Shown one piece after another: positions 60,107-64,000 of a DNA stretch of 64,000 nucleotides. Source of the stretch: Purpureocillium takamizusanense (taxonomy: Eukaryota > Ascomycota > Sordariomycetes > Hypocreales > Ophiocordycipitaceae); contig NC_063071.1 of assembly GCF_022605165.1 (NCBI RefSeq), positions 744,001 through 808,000 of the forward strand, read 5' to 3'. Under the pieces are notes generated by a model. The model had not been told where the DNA came from. It worked only from the letters and a program-made list of their open reading frames with translations, and searched no databases. Within the stretch, counting starts at the first letter, position 1. The number at the start of each line of letters is the position of its first letter. Both the position numbers and the translations under genes were made by a program.

Positions 60107-61638
60107 CAGAGAGGACGGAAGGAAGGAGGGCACTCACACACACGGGAGTTGCGGCATCGAAAAACGCAACATCCGCACACATGATATGCGCGCCAGCAGC
60201 GCGCGGCGAGACATAATTTGCCCGCCAATAAGGTAGCAGCTTCAGCGGCCCCCGACGGGCGGTGGTGCTCTGTGGCGCTTGCAGTAACAGGTACCTTTCT
60301 TCCAGAAGCAATCTAAATCGCACGAGACGGGACGAGACACTTTCGGCTTTTGGGGCGGACGACAGCAAAGACACTCAGCCAGCCCCCGCGGCGGGCTAGG
60401 TGGGTGTGAGTGAGTACGTGCGTGTTCGTCCACGAAACGAAACAGCCGCAATTCAACACTTGAGGCGAACGGCAGGAACCCCATCTCATGGGAGCCTCAT
60501 CAATCAAGGGGGGCGTGTAGTCCCTGCCGCTCCCCGCCGCCGCCGCCGGAACAAAGGAGTCAAAAAAAGTTCCGTGGAACGTGGTGTTGTTCCATCCAGT
60601 CAGTCTACTTTGTAACTACGGGTGTGGGTATCATGGGATGGATGGATGGATGGCTGTCAACAAAGTGCGTGCCAAAAATGCCAGGCACCGGACTGACATG
60701 CATGGCCGAAAACCCACCAGGGGCAGCAGCAGCATCAGCAGCAGCGAGCACAGCCACGCCACGCGAGGCCGGCTCCACTGGAGAGCGGCGAGGCACGTCG
60801 GTAAAGTAGGTAGGCAAGGTAGGTCCCCATGAAGGTGAGTGAGCCCATGAATGAGATGCAGGGCATCCATTGGGATGGGATGTGTCCAGGCCCTGGGCGG
60901 TTGCGGGAGCGAGTTGCAGCAGTGGAGCAGGCCAAGGTACGGCCCGGGGGGGTTCTTCAGTGGGCCATGCGAGGTGCGTGCCCGCCCGCCCCCAGGGCAC
61001 CTGCACTCACTCACTCCCGCACTCCCCAGCCCTTCCAGGCGGTGCGATTCGCCCCTAGCGGAATGCGAGTTAGGGCGCGCCATAGCGTCCGGCCACGGCC
61101 AAGGTACTGAGGTGAGGTGCACCTACCGAACAAACGCCTCCCCCGCCCCGTGGGAACTAATAAGGTAACGCAAGTCTCGGCACCCGCTCGACGATTCCCC
61201 TCCCCTCCCTCCCGTCCCGAAACCCCCAAAATAGACCTCCCATCCATGGGCCACTACGTACTAGGTGCGCTCCTCGCAAGCCGGTTGGTCGACGCCCACG
61301 GGAGGCGCAGCAACTCAAGAGCCGCCTCCTCGCGGAAAATCAGGTGAATGATAGTACCGACTTTGGCCTGGCTTCTCGTAACGAGGCGAAGGCCAGTGTC
61401 AGCTCCCCACCCACCACCACCACCACCTACTTCGTACCTGCGCTGCCCACCCCACGATCACCACCGCCATCACCATCATCATCATCATCAGCAGTAGCAA
61501 GCAGCGCCATCAGCCCTATTTCTCTGTCTCTCTCGTTCCCATCCGCCTGCCATTTTCTCAGCTGCTAGGCCCAAGGCGGTTACTGCCCGCCTACTTCGTA
61601 CGCTATTCCGACCGCCACTACCCTTCGCCTCGCCTCGT

Positions 61639-61744
61639 TCTTTGCCTGTATTCCAATTGCTGCTGCTGCTTCTGCTCACTAGCCTAGGTGTATGTAAGGA
61701 AGAGGGAGCGGAAGCAGCAGCAGCAATTGGAATACAGGCAAAGA
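61639..61744. repeat. Perfect 34-bp inverted repeat with 38-nt spacer
   Basis: The arm 61639-61672 (begins TCTTTGCCTGTATTCCAATT, ends in CTG units and TTC) is the exact reverse complement of 61711-61744. The spacer is 61673-61710, and pairing resumes for four bases after one mismatch. Half of each arm is unique sequence, so it is not only a CAG/CTG repeat meeting its complement. A transcript would form a long stable hairpin. Confidence 0.9.
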
Positions 61745-63561
61745 TACTTACTACCAGCTCTACGTAGGACCTTTTTAGTCAACGGTCCCCCTCCCCCCAG
61801 CCTCATCGTGTCAGCGCCTCGATCGAGCGCCACATCCCCAGAGAGGCGCGCGCGCGCATCTCTGACAATTTCCAACAATAGATACGCACAACGCGCGCCA
61901 CCGGATGATGTAGACCGTCGTACGACAGCCACGCAAAAAGGGTTCTTCTGTCTTTTTCGACTATTGACAGTTTTTTCCTCTTTTTCTTTTCGCACGGCAC
62001 CCCGTCGCCGTAAATAATACCGAGAGATCCTGGGGGGGACGTCAGTCAGCCTGCCGGACTGCCCGCACGCGGGCCTTCCCCCCCGCCTCGGTGATTCCTG
62101 TACGACTTCCGAATCGGGCAATATCAAGGGCGAGGACAGATGGCCTCCTGTTGTGAGTCTACGCCGTATGTGTGTGTATGTGTAACTGTGTACGACGTAT
62201 CCGTGCGCCTCATCGTTGTGCAGGACCTGTCCCCCCCATCCCCACCCCCCCCTTTTTCCTCCTGTTACCTCACCAGCACCAGCACCACCACACCCCCCCC
62301 AAACCCCTATTGCTCCCTCGTGCTTCCCACCTCCATGCACGTTGTTCTGCCGCGCCGCGCCCTTTGTCTCGCGGTCTTGTTTTTTCATCCCAACACAACT
62401 GCGGTCGGTGTTTCATGTTCCTGCCTTGGGTGGTAGTCGGTGTGGTGGTGGTGGTTGTCGTCTGATGTTGGTGGTGGTACAGTAGCAGTGGAAGTTATGA
62501 TGGTGGTGGTGGTGGGCGTGCAAAGTACAGTACGTAGTACCTCGTCGTACATGGGCCATGCGATGCTACCAAAGTACACGATGCGATGTGATGTGATGCC
62601 ATCTGATGCCATCTATGCCCATTGCCGCCCTCGTGTCATGATGGATGATGATGATGATGATGGTGGTGGTGATGACTGTGAGGATGATGAAGATACTGCC
62701 GCCGCCACGCCACGCCCACGCCCCATGCAGGTCGACGACGATGGCTCACTCACTCACTCACTCGCTCGCTCGCTCACCTCCGCCATCCATCCTTCTGTCC
62801 GTCCGTCCGGCCATATTAGGACCGAAGTCGAGCAGCAGCAGCCGCCGCCACAACGGCAGTAGAGTCCGACCGACGCCGCATCGGCATCCGGGGGAGGGAC
62901 ATCTAACTCACCGTGTTGTGTTGTCTTTGTGTTACGTACATGCAATCCAATATACGTTCGTATGCATGGATGCACGACGGCGACTATTTCATACCGTACC
63001 TGTACCCGTACCGCACCGTACCTAACCCTTTCTTCACGCCTCACTTTACAGTACCTTGCAGGCGGCGCCGCCGAATGCACCCTGATTTGCCGGCACACCG
63101 ATTGGCGGCACTTTTCCCACCGGCAAGACACATTGCAAGAACATGACCGTGGACCAACATCTACTACTACAGTTCTCTGTCTCGCTGGCCCCTTCTCGTG
63201 TTGCTGCTGATGCCGCCGCCACCGCCGCTGTTGTTGCATCTCGTATGATGATGCTGCAGTGCGGTCGGTGCCTTTTTGGCCCGATTCCAGGTCGCACACG
63301 GATATATGTATGACAGGGCGGTAGTTAGGTAACACAGCCTGCTGGTCGCCGACCTTTGACTTGACTGCCCCGTCATCTGTGTGTCATGCCCCTCGCATCG
63401 CACGCACGCACGTGCCATCCAAGTTCGAATCATCATCTTACATTTTCCTCTCACTCTGGTCCACGCCCTCGTTCTCGGACACGGCGGCTGAGCCGCCCGC
63501 CCTGCCCTGCCCCGTGTGGTTACATGCCGCCGCCGCCGCCGCCGCTGCCGGTCCCCCGCCA

Positions 63562-64000
63562 TCAGAGCTCGTCTCGTCCGTGGCCGCCGGCCAGGTCCTC
63601 CATGGACATTAGCTTCACCACCAGGCTCGTCCAGCCCGTAAAGTGCTTCGTTCGTTGGCCTGCCCCCGTCTCCGGGTTGTACTGCTCCCATGCGAACCCC
63701 GTCTCCGCCCAGCTTTTGTACACTGTCTCTACTAGGTTCCGCCGCAGCCTCGTGTATAGATCCCGCGCCTTGTCCTGGAACGGCCCCTTTTGCGTAGCAA
63801 CGTTCTGCAGCAAAGAAACCAGAGTCAGTAGAAAATTTCTCACCGAGAAAAAGGGGGTCAGGAGAGCGGGGGCTGCTGCTGCCTACGTAGAGTTGCGTCA
63901 CCGCCATGTAGTTCATCGGCATCCACACCGGGCTGCGCCAGTAGTTCTCGCCGGCCCCATACCCCTCGTCCTGTTGGCTCAGGCTGCGGATGCCGTGCGC
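63562..64000 (-). CDS. CWH41: Mannosyl-oligosaccharide glucosidase (ER glucosidase I, GH63), C-terminal part
   Basis: The last two coding exons on the minus strand: 63887 to beyond 64000, and 63562-63804, joined in phase 0 over an 82-nt intron. They code the final 118 residues. The segment GAGENYWRSPVWMPMNYM followed by AVTQLY, then LRRNLVETVYKSWAETGF, YNPETGAGQRTKHFTGWTSL and VVKLMSMEDL, is the end of the GH63 catalytic (alpha/alpha)6 domain, which removes the outermost glucose from N-glycans in the ER. The order W-x-SPVW-x-x-MNY is the family hallmark. A short charged tail (AGGHGRDEL) ends in D-E-L, close to ER-retrieval signals (HDEL/KDEL), which would fit a lumenal enzyme, though the family is usually held by an N-terminal anchor. 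The 5' part lies outside the window. Confidence 0.93.

Larger units (their letters stand above)
58396..63561. other. 5.2-kb gene-free, microsatellite-rich region
   Basis: No frame with a domain or splice support on either strand. It is full of simple repeats: GCC (about 58808-58830), GAC/GAT (58976-59015), CA (60050-60085), GGAT (60634-60652), GAT (62640-62665), and CTCA/CTCG (62746-62777), plus a perfect 34-bp inverted repeat. It may serve as a long promoter or carry non-coding transcripts. Confidence 0.5.

Noticed and set aside
60047..60374. ORFs rich in Cys/Val or Thr/His over the CA microsatellite
   Set aside because: Repeat translation only.

Overview
The window is from the nuclear genome of a filamentous ascomycete (Pezizomycotina; the protein set fits Sordariomycetes, probably Hypocreales, but I could run no search). 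Genes are GC-rich and split by short introns (about 50-120 nt) with GTAAGT-like donors and CTAAC/CTGAC-like branch sites. There are no operons, and one AT-rich block looks like RIP. Exon boundaries were read by eye from splice consensus and codon phase; each spliced model closes in phase.

Layout. 1-10 kb: on the minus strand, a Crb2/Rad9-like DNA-damage checkpoint mediator cut by the window edge, a large Gln/Pro-rich WW protein and a bacterial-type alkyl sulfatase. 10-14.5 kb: an intron-containing tRNA-Gln(UUG) and a secreted glycoprotein of unknown function. 14.5-22 kb: TRAPPII subunit Trs120, a degenerate short-chain dehydrogenase and a Gln/His-rich low-complexity ORF. 25-33 kb: an 11-exon sugar/quinate-type MFS permease and a 7-exon DUF2264-type protein with one GC-AG intron. 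33-38.6 kb: an accessory-looking island with a secreted protein built of about 20-residue repeats, gene relics, a DUF3632-like gene and AT-rich RIP-like DNA. 38.6-57.4 kb: a dense housekeeping block holding an ASX/DEUBAD-like protein, Elp5, Sec22, a CaaX-ending zinc-finger-like protein, CLPTM1, a LOG-family phosphoribohydrolase, proteasome alpha6, phosphoserine aminotransferase and the mitochondrial tRNA-modifying GTPase Mss1/MnmE. 58-64 kb: a 51-residue protein gene, then more than 5 kb of gene-free microsatellite-rich DNA with a perfect 34-bp inverted repeat, and the 3' end of ER glucosidase I.

Functional links are thematic only. Trs120, Sec22 and glucosidase I belong to the secretory pathway, and CLPTM1 is a membrane protein of the same system. 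Elp5 and Mss1 both act in wobble-uridine modification (cytosolic and mitochondrial), and the tRNA-Gln(UUG) is of the class they modify. The least ordinary items are the secreted repeat protein in its RIP-flanked island, the long perfect hairpin near 61.7 kb, the SDR lacking its catalytic motifs, and the CaaX protein.
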